Assembly: GCA_018242605.1 (NCBI GenBank)
Contig: JAFEBP010000013.1
Location: forward strand, 82,364-146,363
Reading direction: 5' to 3'
DNA: 64,000 bases
Origin: Planctomycetota bacterium
Lineage (GTDB): Bacteria > Planctomycetota > Phycisphaerae > Phycisphaerales > UBA1924
Notes under the pieces: model-generated
Told to the model about the DNA's origin: nothing
The model's input: the letters and a program-made list of their open reading frames with translations, nothing else
Databases searched by the model: none
Part shown: positions 10,966 through 20,242 of the stretch, one piece after another
Numbering within the stretch: the stretch's first letter is position 1
Layout of the letters: the number at the start of each line of letters is the position of its first letter
Translations under genes and position numbers: made by a program

Positions 10966-13104
10966 ATGAACCTCACCCACGCTCTCCGTGGCCGGTCGCT
11001 GCTCGCGCCCGCCCTGCTCCTCACCCTCTGCGGCGTCGCCCGCGCCCAATGCCTGGACCAGGTCTTCGGGGCGTTCCAGCCTCAGGACAGCGGGGCCTTC
11101 GGCGACTCGCTGGTCGTCAGCGGCGATTGGCTGTTCGCCGGGGCGTCGGGCAGCGCGGCGCTGGGCCAGCTCCGCGCGGGCGTCGTTGATGTGTTCCACC
11201 GGACCAACGGCGGGCCGTGGCAGTTCAGCCAATCGATCCATGCCCCCTCGCCCGTTCAATCGGGGAGTTTCGGCGATGCGTTCGACGCCGACAGCGGTTG
11301 GTTGGCCATCGGCAACCGCAACTACGCGCCCGCCGGCAACATGCCTTCCTTCGGTCAGGTGCTGGTGCTGCAGCAGTCCGGCGGCAACTGGCTGCTGACG
11401 GCGAACCTCGCCCAGCCCGCGCAGGACGCGGTGGCCTACTCGAACTTCGGGCAGGCCATCGCGGTGCGGGGCAACCGCATCGCGGTGGGATCCAGCGCCG
11501 GGACCGGCGCGGTCGTGGTGTACCGATACACGGGCTCGGCCTGGCAGGTTGAGCAGCGGATCACCAATCCCAACGGCGATTCGGGCGCCGGGTTCGGGCA
11601 ATCGGTGAGCATGGACGGCGGCTTCATGATCGTGGGCGCCCCTTACGCCAACACGGCGGTGCCGCGCTCGGGCGTGGCGTACGTGTACAAGCTCACCGGG
11701 GGGACATGGGGCCTGGTCTCGGGCATCAGCGGCGATTCACAGTTCGGCGCGCTGGGAAGCCGAGTCCGCGTGCGCAACGAGACGTTCGGCGCGCTGCAGC
11801 GCAACACGGGCGGGCTCAAGGTCATGCGGACGCAGGGCTCGGGCTTCAGCGGAGTGATGGAGCTGGGCAACACCGTCGGCGCGGGCACGGCGTACGCCAC
11901 GGCGTTCGACATCGCTTCGGACGGCGGCAAGATCGTGGTGGGGGAGGGCAACGCGCCCTTCCGCGTTGACACGTGGGACCTTGGCGCCAACGGCTGGACG
12001 CGCAGCGGAACGGTCATCACAAGCCGCGACCCGGACCTCAACACATCGGCGTCCAACGTTTCGCTCGCGGGTGATCACATCGCCGTGGGCATGACCGAGA
12101 ATCGCTTCGGCGGGTACGCCCGGGCGGGCGTGGCCATCTGGGCGGCGCTGCCGTACCGCGAGGGAGGCCGAACATGCGCCGACGCCGCGGTCGCCAGCTT
12201 TGGAGAGCACCACGGCTGCACGGGCAACGGCACGCTCGACGGGTTGACCGTGTGCCAGCCCACCGGCGCGGCCCGCGCGGCGTGGTACCGCTTTGATCCT
12301 CCGTGCCCGGGCCTGTACACCATCGACACCGTCAACTCGAACTTCGACACCGTGCTCTCCGTGTACGACGGCTGCCCGGACGCGGGCGGCACGATGGTGG
12401 CGTGCAACGACGACTACCCGGGCCTGGGCCGGCAATCCCGCGTGCAGGTGCGGGTGGGCGGGCCAGTGCTGATCCGCGTGTGCGGGTACGTCGGCGCCGA
12501 GGGTCTCTATCAGCTCAACATTTCCCTGCCCCAGGGCCCCGCGAACGACTCGTGCGACACCGCCGTGGTCACCGGCGGGTACGGCGCACATTTCTGCAAC
12601 ACGCAGGCCACCGACGACGGGCTCAACGACCTGGCCTGCACCGGCTCGGGCACGATGCACAACGACGTGTGGTACAGCTACACCCCCGCGTGCAGCGGCC
12701 TGCACACCTTCAGCGCGTGCGACGCGGACTTCGACACCGTCATGGCGCTCTACGAGGGCGGGTGCGCGGGCGTGGGCCATGGTCCCGTGGCGTGCAACGA
12801 CGACAGCGATTCCTGCGGGCTGCGGTCGGTCGTGAGCGCGAGCCTGGTGGAGGGCACCGAGTACCTCCTGCGCATCGGCGGCTACGCGGCGAACAGCCTG
12901 GGCTCGGGCACGCTGTACATCTTCGGCAACGGCGGTTGCCCGGCCGATTACAACGCCGACGGCGGCGTTGACGGGGCCGACGTCTCGGACTTTTTCAACG
13001 ACTGGGAGGGCGGCAGCTTCCGCGCCGATGTGAACTGCGACGGCGGCGTGGACGGGAGCGACGTCTCCGTCTTCTACGCGGCGTGGGAGAACGGCGGCTG
13101 CTAG
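10966..13104 (+). CDS. Secreted FG-GAP-like/PPC protein with GC-type dockerin C-terminus
   Basis: 712 residues with a signal peptide ending at ARA|Q. The first ~400 residues contain propeller-type repeats of the kind D-x-V-V-S-G-D-W-L-F-A-G and MDGGFMIVGAP, resembling FG-GAP/integrin-alpha-like blades. Two PPC-like beta-sandwich domains follow. Each holds the hallmark F-D-T-V-L/M-x-x-Y and V-A-C-N-D-D motifs and a set of Cys residues. The last ~55 residues are two EF-hand-like loops (DYNADGGVDGADV and DVNCDGGVDGSDV), ending NGGC. The ATG at 10966 opens directly on the signal peptide. This is the first of fifteen consecutive GC-dockerin genes on the + strand. Substrate and partners are unknown. 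Confidence 0.85.
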   Translation: MNLTHALRGRSLLAPALLLTLCGVARAQCLDQVFGAFQPQDSGAFGDSLVVSGDWLFAGASGSAALGQLRAGVVDVFHRTNGGPWQFSQSIHAPSPVQSGSFGDAFDADSGWLAIGNRNYAPAGNMPSFGQVLVLQQSGGNWLLTANLAQPAQDAVAYSNFGQAIAVRGNRIAVGSSAGTGAVVVYRYTGSAWQVEQRITNPNGDSGAGFGQSVSMDGGFMIVGAPYANTAVPRSGVAYVYKLTGGTWGLVSGISGDSQFGALGSRVRVRNETFGALQRNTGGLKVMRTQGSGFSGVMELGNTVGAGTAYATAFDIASDGGKIVVGEGNAPFRVDTWDLGANGWTRSGTVITSRDPDLNTSASNVSLAGDHIAVGMTENRFGGYARAGVAIWAALPYREGGRTCADAAVASFGEHHGCTGNGTLDGLTVCQPTGAARAAWYRFDPPCPGLYTIDTVNSNFDTVLSVYDGCPDAGGTMVACNDDYPGLGRQSRVQVRVGGPVLIRVCGYVGAEGLYQLNISLPQGPANDSCDTAVVTGGYGAHFCNTQATDDGLNDLACTGSGTMHNDVWYSYTPACSGLHTFSACDADFDTVMALYEGGCAGVGHGPVACNDDSDSCGLRSVVSASLVEGTEYLLRIGGYAANSLGSGTLYIFGNGGCPADYNADGGVDGADVSDFFNDWEGGSFRADVNCDGGVDGSDVSVFYAAWENGGC

Positions 13105-13133
13105 GAGGCGGTTCGCATCCGGGATCGACTCTT

Positions 13134-13175
13134 CGGCGTGCCGCGGTGAAACACCCGCGGCACGCCGCGTTTTTT
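13134..13175 (+). terminator. Intrinsic terminator
   Basis: A perfect 13-bp GC-rich stem (13134-13146 with 13155-13167), an 8-nt loop and a run of six T from 13170. It starts 29 nt after the stop of the 10966 gene, so that gene forms its own transcription unit. Confidence 0.9.
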
Positions 13176-13372
13176 GAAGCGCGGTGGGCCGGCTCGCACC
13201 GGATCGAGAACATTTCCTTGCTTGGATTCCCCCGGGCCGTCGGTAGACTCTTGACACATGAACGGCCGCTCGCGCCGGGCGCGAGCGTTTCCGTCGGCAT
13301 CAACCTCTTCGGGCTGGTCCGGCGGAATATGCCGCCGTGGCGTGCTTTTCGCGTCCCGGAGAAAGGTCAGCC

Positions 13373-14215
13373 ATGAACAGCGCCTGGTGCATCCTGACAA
13401 TCTGCGTCGTGAACGCGGCCCACGCGACCACGACGGTGTACGCGCGGAACCTGCCGGGGTTTCTCGCCGCGGCTCCTGATTCCTTCGTTGCCGTGAACTT
13501 TGATTCCGTGCCGGCGGGCACCAACATCGCGGATCAGATGCTCGGCGGCATCGTTTTCCTTCAGACGGGCGGGGCGGCGCCGATCGTGGTGAACGCCGCG
13601 GACACCGTGACGCCCGCGGGCTTCGCCGGAGCGCCGCACCCGGAGACGAACAAGCTGATCGCCACCACCGGCGATCGCGTGCTCTCGCCCGGCGGGGTGG
13701 TGCTCGGGCCCGGTCCCAATCCGCAGATCGAGGACGACGACCTGACGCTGCTGTTCAGCACGCCGGTGAAGGCGTTCGGCTTCGATCACATCTCGCAGTC
13801 CGCGGACGGGGCGGGGTTCACATCCATCGTTGTGCGGACCTCATCGGGCGCGGTGCTGTACAGCGGCTCGATTCCCATCTCGAACCTGGGCGGCGGCGGA
13901 GCGCCGGCGGGCGTGGACTTCTGGGGCATCGTGTCTTCGGACTTCAACATCGCGCGCGTGGACATCAACGAGGGCGATTCCAACGACCAGTATCCGGACA
14001 GCAACATCGGGTTCGACACGCTTCGGATCGTGACCGCCGCGCCGTGCCCCGCCGACTTCAATCAGGACGGCGGCGTCGACGGCGGCGACGTGCAGGATTT
14101 CTTCGCGGCGTGGGAGATGGGAGACTTCACGGCGGACGTCAACGTCGATGGCGGCGTCGACGGCGCTGATGTCAGCGCCTTCTTTGCCGCGTGGGAAGCC
14201 GGCGGCTGCGGGTAA
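13373..14215 (+). CDS. Secreted beta-sandwich protein with GC-type dockerin C-terminus
   Basis: 280 residues. The ATG at 13373 has AAAGG about 8 nt upstream and opens on a signal peptide ending near AHA|T. The single globular region contains V-N-F-D-S-V-P-A-G-T and F-S-T-P-V-K-A-F-G-F-D. That pattern is often seen in lectin-like beta-sandwich domains of PEP-CTERM-associated surface proteins. It is followed by the D-T-L-R-I strand that usually closes such domains. The C-terminus has loops DFNQDGGVDGGDV and DVNVDGGVDGADV and ends GGCG, with one residue after the Cys. No enzymatic motif is visible. Confidence 0.82.
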   Translation: MNSAWCILTICVVNAAHATTTVYARNLPGFLAAAPDSFVAVNFDSVPAGTNIADQMLGGIVFLQTGGAAPIVVNAADTVTPAGFAGAPHPETNKLIATTGDRVLSPGGVVLGPGPNPQIEDDDLTLLFSTPVKAFGFDHISQSADGAGFTSIVVRTSSGAVLYSGSIPISNLGGGGAPAGVDFWGIVSSDFNIARVDINEGDSNDQYPDSNIGFDTLRIVTAAPCPADFNQDGGVDGGDVQDFFAAWEMGDFTADVNVDGGVDGADVSAFFAAWEAGGCG

Positions 14216-14292
14216 CCGCGAGCACGATGACCGCAGCGCCGCGCGGCGGAGTCGCCGGGCGGCGATGACGTCGCCAGTGAATTCACCGGCAC

Positions 14293-14328
14293 GGGAAACT
14301 TCCCTGATCTGTTGCCAACACGCCAGAT
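14293..14328 (+). promoter_or_regulatory. GGGAA palindrome with weak following hairpin
   Basis: GGGAAACTTCCC (14293-14304), a near-perfect palindrome, followed by TGAT and a weak 5-bp inverted repeat (14307-14311 with 14324-14328). It ends 184 bp before the 14489 start. Similar sites stand at nearly the same distance before the 17696 and 25944 genes. Function is not known. Confidence 0.45.
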
Positions 14329-14488
14329 GACGCGCGGACCGGCGAACGATTTGAACGCACCCAGCGCCTCGCCCCGGTGCCCGCCCCGCACGCTTCTTTG
14401 ATGGTGCGGACGCGGGATGGCGCGAACGGCTCAAGAGCGTTCGATCTCCGGACTGCGGGCCTCGGTGCCATGAACCAAGGAGACAATC

Positions 14489-17476
14489 ATGTTGCTCCGC
14501 TTGATCGGACGTCGAACAAACCCCGCGTCGTTTGTTCGTCGCGGCATGCCGTCGTGGCTGTTCGCGGCGCTTGTTCTGGTGCTCACCTTGTTCACACCCG
14601 GCGCGGCCACGGCGCAGTGCGCCCCGCGGTGGTTGACGGGCATCGGGAACCCCGGCACCGACGGCACCGTCACGGCGCTGGCTGTGCTGCCCGACGGTGA
14701 CTTGATCGTGGGCGGCACGTTCTCCACGGCCGGGGACATCGCCGCGAACCGCATCGCTCGCTACCACCCCACTTCAACGAACACCGGCACCTGGTCCGCG
14801 CTGGGCGAAGGAGTGGACGACACCGTCGCCGCTCTGGCCGTGCTGCCGGATGGTGATGTCATCGTGGGAGGCGCGTTCTCGCAGGCCGGGGGCATCGCGG
14901 CGAGCATGGTCGCCCGCTTCCACCCGACCTCGGCGACGACGGGCACCTGGTCCGCGATGGGCTCGGGCATCGGCACCGGATTCGGGAACGGCGTCGCGGC
15001 GTTGGCGGTGTTGCCGGACGGTGATGTGGTCGCGGCCGGCCGATTCACCGTCGCCGGCGGTCTGGCGGTCAACAACATCGCACGCTACCGCCCGACGTCG
15101 CCGACGGCGGGCACTTGGTCGAATATGAGTGGGGGGCTGCGGAGCCAGGGCGGGATGGTCTACACCGTGGCGGTGCTGCCGGACGGTGATCTGGTTGCGG
15201 GAGGCGACTTCTACGTGGCCGGCACCGTGCAGGTGAGCCGGGTCGCGCGATACCACCCCACCTCACCGACCATCGGCACCTGGTACGCGATGGGATATGT
15301 CAATGACACGCCGTTCAGGATGTTGACCCTTCCCGACGGCGATGTGATCGTGGGCGGAGTGTTCACCAGCACGGTCGGGGGCCTGCCGGTCAACCACATC
15401 GCCAGGTACCACCCGACCTCGGTCTCGACCGGCACATGGTCGGCGCTGGGATCGGGAACGGACCACTGGGTAACGAGGCTCGCGTTGCTGGCCGACGGGG
15501 ACGTGATCGTGGGCGGGTTGTTCAACTCGGCCGGCGGCGTGCCGGCGACGCGGATCGCCCGGTACCACGCGGCATCGCCGACGACCGGCGATTGGTTCCC
15601 CCTGGTCACGGGCCTTGACAGCGCCGCGGAGGCGTTCGCGGTGCTCCCGGATGGGGACCTGATCGCGGGCGGGTTCTTCACCGCGATCGGCGGCGCATCC
15701 GCTCGGAGCATCGCGCGGTACTCATGGGGAAGTGCCATCAGCCTCAATGAGCATCCCTCCGATTCGGCGGTGTGCGTCGGTGAGGATCTGGAGATTCACG
15801 TCGTCGCGATCGGCAGCGATCCGATCACCTACCGGTGGCGCCGTGACGGCCACACCTTGAGCGATCAGGCCGGGCACATCGCCGGCGCGACGACGCCTTC
15901 ACTCAACATCATCAACCCGGTCCCGGCGGATTCGGGCGAGTACGACTGCGTCGTCACCAACCAGTGCGGGACCGTCGTCAGCAACCCCGGCACGGTGACG
16001 ATCGTGCCGTGCGGCACGGTGGTGTATGTGAACGGCTCGGCGCCCGGCGGCGGCGACGGTTCGTCGTGGGACGCCGCGTTCAACACGCTGCAGAGCGCGC
16101 TCGACTGGGCGAAAACGCATCCATCCCTCCGCGAGATCTGGGTCGCCCGCGGCACCTACGCCAACGGCGCACGAGGAGCGTTCGTGCTGCCCTGCGGCGT
16201 CGGCGTTCTCGGCGGTTTCGCCGGCACCGAATCCACATCGGACCAGCGGGACTGGGTGCTGAACCCCACGGTGCTGGCTGGCGACGGCATCTCGGCCCCC
16301 GTCGTCTTGATCGAGAACTGCGCCATGCCGGCGACGCTGTCGGGCGTCACGGTCCGCGGCGGACAGACGCCGCCGTTCAGCGAGAACGGCGGGGCCGGGG
16401 TTCGAGTCCATGACTCCACGCTCACCATCAGCGACTGTGTGATTTCCGGCAACATCGCGGGCGTCGCGAGCCCCGGCGGCGGGGGCGTTTACGCCTGGCG
16501 TTCCGTGCTGCGGCTGGAACGCTGCGAACTGCGCGGCAACTCCACCGACAGCGGGGGCTCGTCCTATTACGACCCTCCCTCCAGCGGCGCTGCGCTCAAC
16601 TCCGTTGATTCGGATATCACGGTGCTGGAGTGCGTCTTCCGCGACAACACCACCGGACGCGGCGGTGACGGGTACTGCGAGCCGAACCAGACCTCCTTGC
16701 CCGGCGGCGACGGCGGCAGCGGCGCGGGCATCGCCATCCGCAACGGCTCGGCCACGATCGTCAACTGCCTGTTCGTCGGCAACTCCGTCGGCGGCGGCGG
16801 GACGGGCGCGGGCCCGTGCTTCAACAACAACTACCGCGCGCCCGACGGCAGCCCCGGCCGGGGCGGGGGCATCTACAACGCCGGATCCGACATCAATATC
16901 GTCAACTGCACCTTCGCGTACAACTCGGGCGGCGCCATCGGCGGCTACGGATCTGGCCTGATCCTCTCCAACTCGATTCTGTGGTACAACGACGGCAGCC
17001 AGCAGTTCACGTTCTCCTCCGGCACACCCACGGTCGGGTACTCGTGCATCCAGAACTGGACCGGCTCCTACGGCGGCGTGGGAGTCATCGCGTCGAACCC
17101 GCTCTTTGACGGCGCGGGAGGCTACGGCCTGTCGGCCGCGTCGCCCTGTATCGACGCGGGGAACAACACCGCCGTCCCGGCGGGCGTGCTGGCCGATCTG
17201 GCGGGTGATTCACGCTTCTTCAACGTGCTCGCGGCCCCGGACACGGGTGTGCCCGGCGGCGCGGGCGGCGCCTCGATCGTCGACATGGGCGCGTACGAAC
17301 ACGGGGGGCCCTGCCCCGGCGACTTCAACGGCGACGGCGGTGTCGACGGCTCGGATGTCGGCGCGTTCTTCATCGATTGGGAACTGGGCGCATCCGCGGC
17401 CGATGTCAACGGCGACGGCGGTGTTGACGGCGGCGACGTGCAGTTCTTCTTCCAGGCGTGGGAGGCCGGTTGTTAA
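14489..17476 (+). CDS. Secreted delta-60 repeat / Ig / beta-helix protein with GC-type dockerin C-terminus
   Basis: 995 residues, with AAGGAG 6 nt before the ATG. The signal peptide ends at ATA|Q. Residues ~50-415 form seven delta-60-type repeats of LPDGDVIVGG-x-F-x-x-A-G-G with IARY-x-PT and GTWSALG, probably a seven-bladed propeller. An Ig-like domain follows (YRWRRDG … YDCVVTNQCG). Next is a right-handed beta-helix region of ~380 residues that opens VVYVNGSAPGGGDG and is rich in N-C and G-G-G turns. It closes with SPCIDAGNN and DMGAYEH, typical of polymorphic beta-helix proteins. The dockerin-like tail ends EAGC. It probably acts outside the cell; the ligand is unknown. Confidence 0.87.
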   Translation: MLLRLIGRRTNPASFVRRGMPSWLFAALVLVLTLFTPGAATAQCAPRWLTGIGNPGTDGTVTALAVLPDGDLIVGGTFSTAGDIAANRIARYHPTSTNTGTWSALGEGVDDTVAALAVLPDGDVIVGGAFSQAGGIAASMVARFHPTSATTGTWSAMGSGIGTGFGNGVAALAVLPDGDVVAAGRFTVAGGLAVNNIARYRPTSPTAGTWSNMSGGLRSQGGMVYTVAVLPDGDLVAGGDFYVAGTVQVSRVARYHPTSPTIGTWYAMGYVNDTPFRMLTLPDGDVIVGGVFTSTVGGLPVNHIARYHPTSVSTGTWSALGSGTDHWVTRLALLADGDVIVGGLFNSAGGVPATRIARYHAASPTTGDWFPLVTGLDSAAEAFAVLPDGDLIAGGFFTAIGGASARSIARYSWGSAISLNEHPSDSAVCVGEDLEIHVVAIGSDPITYRWRRDGHTLSDQAGHIAGATTPSLNIINPVPADSGEYDCVVTNQCGTVVSNPGTVTIVPCGTVVYVNGSAPGGGDGSSWDAAFNTLQSALDWAKTHPSLREIWVARGTYANGARGAFVLPCGVGVLGGFAGTESTSDQRDWVLNPTVLAGDGISAPVVLIENCAMPATLSGVTVRGGQTPPFSENGGAGVRVHDSTLTISDCVISGNIAGVASPGGGGVYAWRSVLRLERCELRGNSTDSGGSSYYDPPSSGAALNSVDSDITVLECVFRDNTTGRGGDGYCEPNQTSLPGGDGGSGAGIAIRNGSATIVNCLFVGNSVGGGGTGAGPCFNNNYRAPDGSPGRGGGIYNAGSDINIVNCTFAYNSGGAIGGYGSGLILSNSILWYNDGSQQFTFSSGTPTVGYSCIQNWTGSYGGVGVIASNPLFDGAGGYGLSAASPCIDAGNNTAVPAGVLADLAGDSRFFNVLAAPDTGVPGGAGGASIVDMGAYEHGGPCPGDFNGDGGVDGSDVGAFFIDWELGASAADVNGDGGVDGGDVQFFFQAWEAGC

Positions 17477-17503
17477 TGCTCCCGCACCCAAGTTGACACG
17501 TTC

Positions 17504-17549
17504 GGGGAAACTTCCCCGATTCCACTTCCCGGGGCGAAGGCGCCCCGGG
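17504..17549 (+). promoter_or_regulatory. GGGGAA palindrome plus strong GC hairpin
   Basis: GGGGAAACTTCCCC (17504-17517) is followed 10 nt later by a perfect 9-bp stem (17528-17536 with 17541-17549) with loop AAGG and no T tract. The palindrome ends 178 bp before the 17696 start and lies 28 bp after the preceding stop. The hairpin could act as a weak terminator of the 14489 gene, but the palindrome is not explained by that. Confidence 0.5.
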
Positions 17550-17695
17550 ACTGACGAAGGATCATGACGCTCTCAGCCCCGCGCACCGGCGCCCGGCCCG
17601 CACGCTTCCTTGGGAGGCGCGGAACAGGCGTTGCGGTGGGTCGGCACGACGTTTGAGCGCCGAGCGGCTTGGGGGCCCTGTTACGGAGAAACACC

Positions 17696-20218
17696 ATGTT
17701 CACGCGCTTGATGGTAAATCGATCGAACTCTAGTTCGGTCGCACGCCGGTGGGTGCCATCGTGGTTGCTCGCGATGGTGGTGGCGCTGTTGTCGCTGACA
17801 CTCGCCCCGGCCCGTGCACAAGACATCGCCTGGACCAAGGTCCCCACGCCGCCCAGCCTGCAAAAGCACGCGATGGCGTACGACTCCGCCCGCGGCGTGA
17901 TGGTGGCGTTCGGCGGGCTCGTGGGCGGATCGATCTACAACGGAGAGACGTGGGAGTGGAACGGCACCGTCTGGACGCAGCAGATTGTCACCGGCCCCTC
18001 GGCTCGGGCGGAACACGTGATGGCCTACGACTCGGCCCGGGGCGTGACCGTCCTGTTCGGGGGCCGCACCGCGTCGGGAAGCTACAGCGATGAAACCTGG
18101 GAGTGGGATGGAGCCGCGTGGACGCAGCGCCAGGTGAGCGGCCCGGGCGCGTCTTCTTCGTACAAACCCGCGATGGTGTACGACTCGGCCCGCGCCGTGT
18201 CCGTGCTGTTCAGGGGCGGCCAGACCTGGGAATGGAACGGGACAATCTGGACCCGCCGCGTCGAAGACGGCCCGTCGGTTTCGAGCGCCGTCCGGCCCGC
18301 GATGGCTTACGACTCGGCCCGACACGTGACGGTGATCTTCGGCGCCAGCCCCGGCGATGACCGAACCTTTGAGTGGGACGGCACGCATTGGGATGTCCGC
18401 GCCGACAGCGGTCCATCGCCGCGCACGGGCGCAGCGATGGCGTACGACGCGGCCCGCGGCGTTTGTGTCCTCTTCGGCGGCGATGCGAACACCGGCGACT
18501 CGTCCGTGTGGGAATGGAATGGAGCGACCTGGACGCGCCGGTTGATCTCGGGACCCGCGTATCGGTCATTCCACGCCATGGCCTATGACTCGGCCCGTCA
18601 TGTGACGGTTCTGTACGCCGGCTCGCTCGATCACTACACCTGGGAGTGGGACGGAACGGCCTGGAGGCAGCGAACTTCCGGCGGGCCCTCCGCTCGCGTC
18701 TTTCACGCGATGGCGTTCGACTCGGCACGCGGGGCGACCGTCCTCTTCGGGGGCTACCCGATCATGGACGGTCCGCCGAGCGCCGAGACCTGGGAGCGGG
18801 TCGGATCGAACTGGGAGCAACGGATCGCCGCTGGCCCCGCGGCTCGGTACGACCACGCCATGGCGTTTGACGTTGGGCGCGGAGTCACCGTCCTCTTCGG
18901 CGGCTCTGGGGACAGCATCACTTGGGAATGGAACGGCATGACCTGGGACCAACGGCCGGTGAGCGGACCTTCGGCACGGTCCGGCCATGCGATGGCGTAC
19001 GACTCGGCACGCGGCGTCACCGTCCTGTTCGGCGGCTACTCCGGCGGCGGCGAGACCTGGGAGTGGAACGGGACCGCCTGGACCCAGCGCCTGGTCAGCG
19101 GACCTTCCGCACGCTATTTCCACGCCATGGCCTTTGATTCGGCCCGCGGCGTCACGGTGCTCTTCGGCGGGTACGGAGCAGGCGGGTACAGCAACGAAAC
19201 CTGGGAATGGAATGGAACGACTTGGATTCAGCGGCCGGTCAGCGGACCTTCGGCACGGTCCGACCATGCGATGACGTTCGACTCGGCCCGGGGCGTCACC
19301 GTCCTGTTCGGCGGCGACACCGGCAGCGGCCCGAAGCTGAACGACACGTGGGAATGGAACGGAAACTCGTGGACGCTCCGGGCGATCGCCGGTCCCGAGC
19401 CACGGTACGGCCACGCGATGGTGTACGACTCCGTGCACGGCGCGACGGTGCTCTTCTCGGGGCTCGACGGCGGCAGCTACCTCAGGGACACGTGGCTCCT
19501 GGGCGTGCCCTGCGCCACGCCCGACATCACCGCCGAGCCTGTCCCGGCGATCCTCGCCCCCGGCGGTTCGGCGACGTTCGCGATTCAGACCTCCGATCCC
19601 GCCGCGACATTCCAGTGGAGGAAGAACGGAAGTTACATCAAGGAAGAGCTCCGCGTGAGCGGCACGAACAGCCCCACGCTCATAATCGCCGGCGTGCAGC
19701 CCGGAGACCAGGGCTACTACGACTGCATCGTCGCGCGCGAGTGCGGCTTTGTCATCAGCGATCCCGTCGCGCTCTCCTGCCGCGCGGAACTCACACTTCA
19801 GCCCGTCGGCGGCGCGTTCTACCTCGGCGACCAGATCGTGCTCGAGACCTCGAGCGCGCCGGTGGGCGACGTGACATACCGGTGGCGCAAGGACGGCGTT
19901 GACGTCTTTGACTCCGCGGTCTATTCGGGCGCCTCGACGTCGACGTTGATGATCAACGCGGCCGATGTGTCGCTCTCGGGCTCGTACACGCTGACCATCA
20001 CCAATACGTGCGGCACGGTCACGAGCAACGAGGCGATCATTGACATCCGGCAGTGCATCGCGGACTTCAACGTTGACGGCGGTGTCGACGGGTCCGATGT
20101 GGGCGCGTTCTTCTTCGCCTGGGAGCTGGCGGATGTAGCGGCCGATGTCAACGGCGACGGCGGCGTCGACGGCTCCGACGTTCAGACGTTCTATGTTCAC
20201 TGGGAGGTCGGCTGCTGA
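17696..20218 (+). CDS. Secreted 12-Kelch-repeat protein with Ig domains and GC-type dockerin C-terminus
   Basis: 840 residues. The ATG at 17696 has GGAG 9 nt upstream, and a signal peptide ends at ARA|Q. Twelve ~46-residue repeats of the Kelch/galactose-oxidase propeller type cover residues ~45-600. Each reads HAMAYDSARGVTVLFGG followed by ETWEWNG-x-x-W-x-x-R and GPSAR. Twelve repeats would make two six-bladed propellers. Two Ig-like domains follow (FQWRKNG … YYDCIV and YRWRKDG … YTLTITNTCG). The tail has loops DFNVDGGVDGSDV and DVNGDGGVDGSDV and ends EVGC. The next gene is a shorter paralogue 24 bp downstream, and the two are likely co-transcribed. Confidence 0.87.
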   Translation: MFTRLMVNRSNSSSVARRWVPSWLLAMVVALLSLTLAPARAQDIAWTKVPTPPSLQKHAMAYDSARGVMVAFGGLVGGSIYNGETWEWNGTVWTQQIVTGPSARAEHVMAYDSARGVTVLFGGRTASGSYSDETWEWDGAAWTQRQVSGPGASSSYKPAMVYDSARAVSVLFRGGQTWEWNGTIWTRRVEDGPSVSSAVRPAMAYDSARHVTVIFGASPGDDRTFEWDGTHWDVRADSGPSPRTGAAMAYDAARGVCVLFGGDANTGDSSVWEWNGATWTRRLISGPAYRSFHAMAYDSARHVTVLYAGSLDHYTWEWDGTAWRQRTSGGPSARVFHAMAFDSARGATVLFGGYPIMDGPPSAETWERVGSNWEQRIAAGPAARYDHAMAFDVGRGVTVLFGGSGDSITWEWNGMTWDQRPVSGPSARSGHAMAYDSARGVTVLFGGYSGGGETWEWNGTAWTQRLVSGPSARYFHAMAFDSARGVTVLFGGYGAGGYSNETWEWNGTTWIQRPVSGPSARSDHAMTFDSARGVTVLFGGDTGSGPKLNDTWEWNGNSWTLRAIAGPEPRYGHAMVYDSVHGATVLFSGLDGGSYLRDTWLLGVPCATPDITAEPVPAILAPGGSATFAIQTSDPAATFQWRKNGSYIKEELRVSGTNSPTLIIAGVQPGDQGYYDCIVARECGFVISDPVALSCRAELTLQPVGGAFYLGDQIVLETSSAPVGDVTYRWRKDGVDVFDSAVYSGASTSTLMINAADVSLSGSYTLTITNTCGTVTSNEAIIDIRQCIADFNVDGGVDGSDVGAFFFAWELADVAADVNGDGGVDGSDVQTFYVHWEVGC

Positions 20219-20242
20219 GTGACCTTGGCCAAGGGGCGCGCC

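Noticed and set aside
11737..13257. Open frame of 506 codons on the - strand opposite the 10966 gene
   Set aside because: No domains, Arg/Ala-rich composition, and it runs through the terminator at 13134-13175. The + strand gene has a signal peptide and a dockerin tail.
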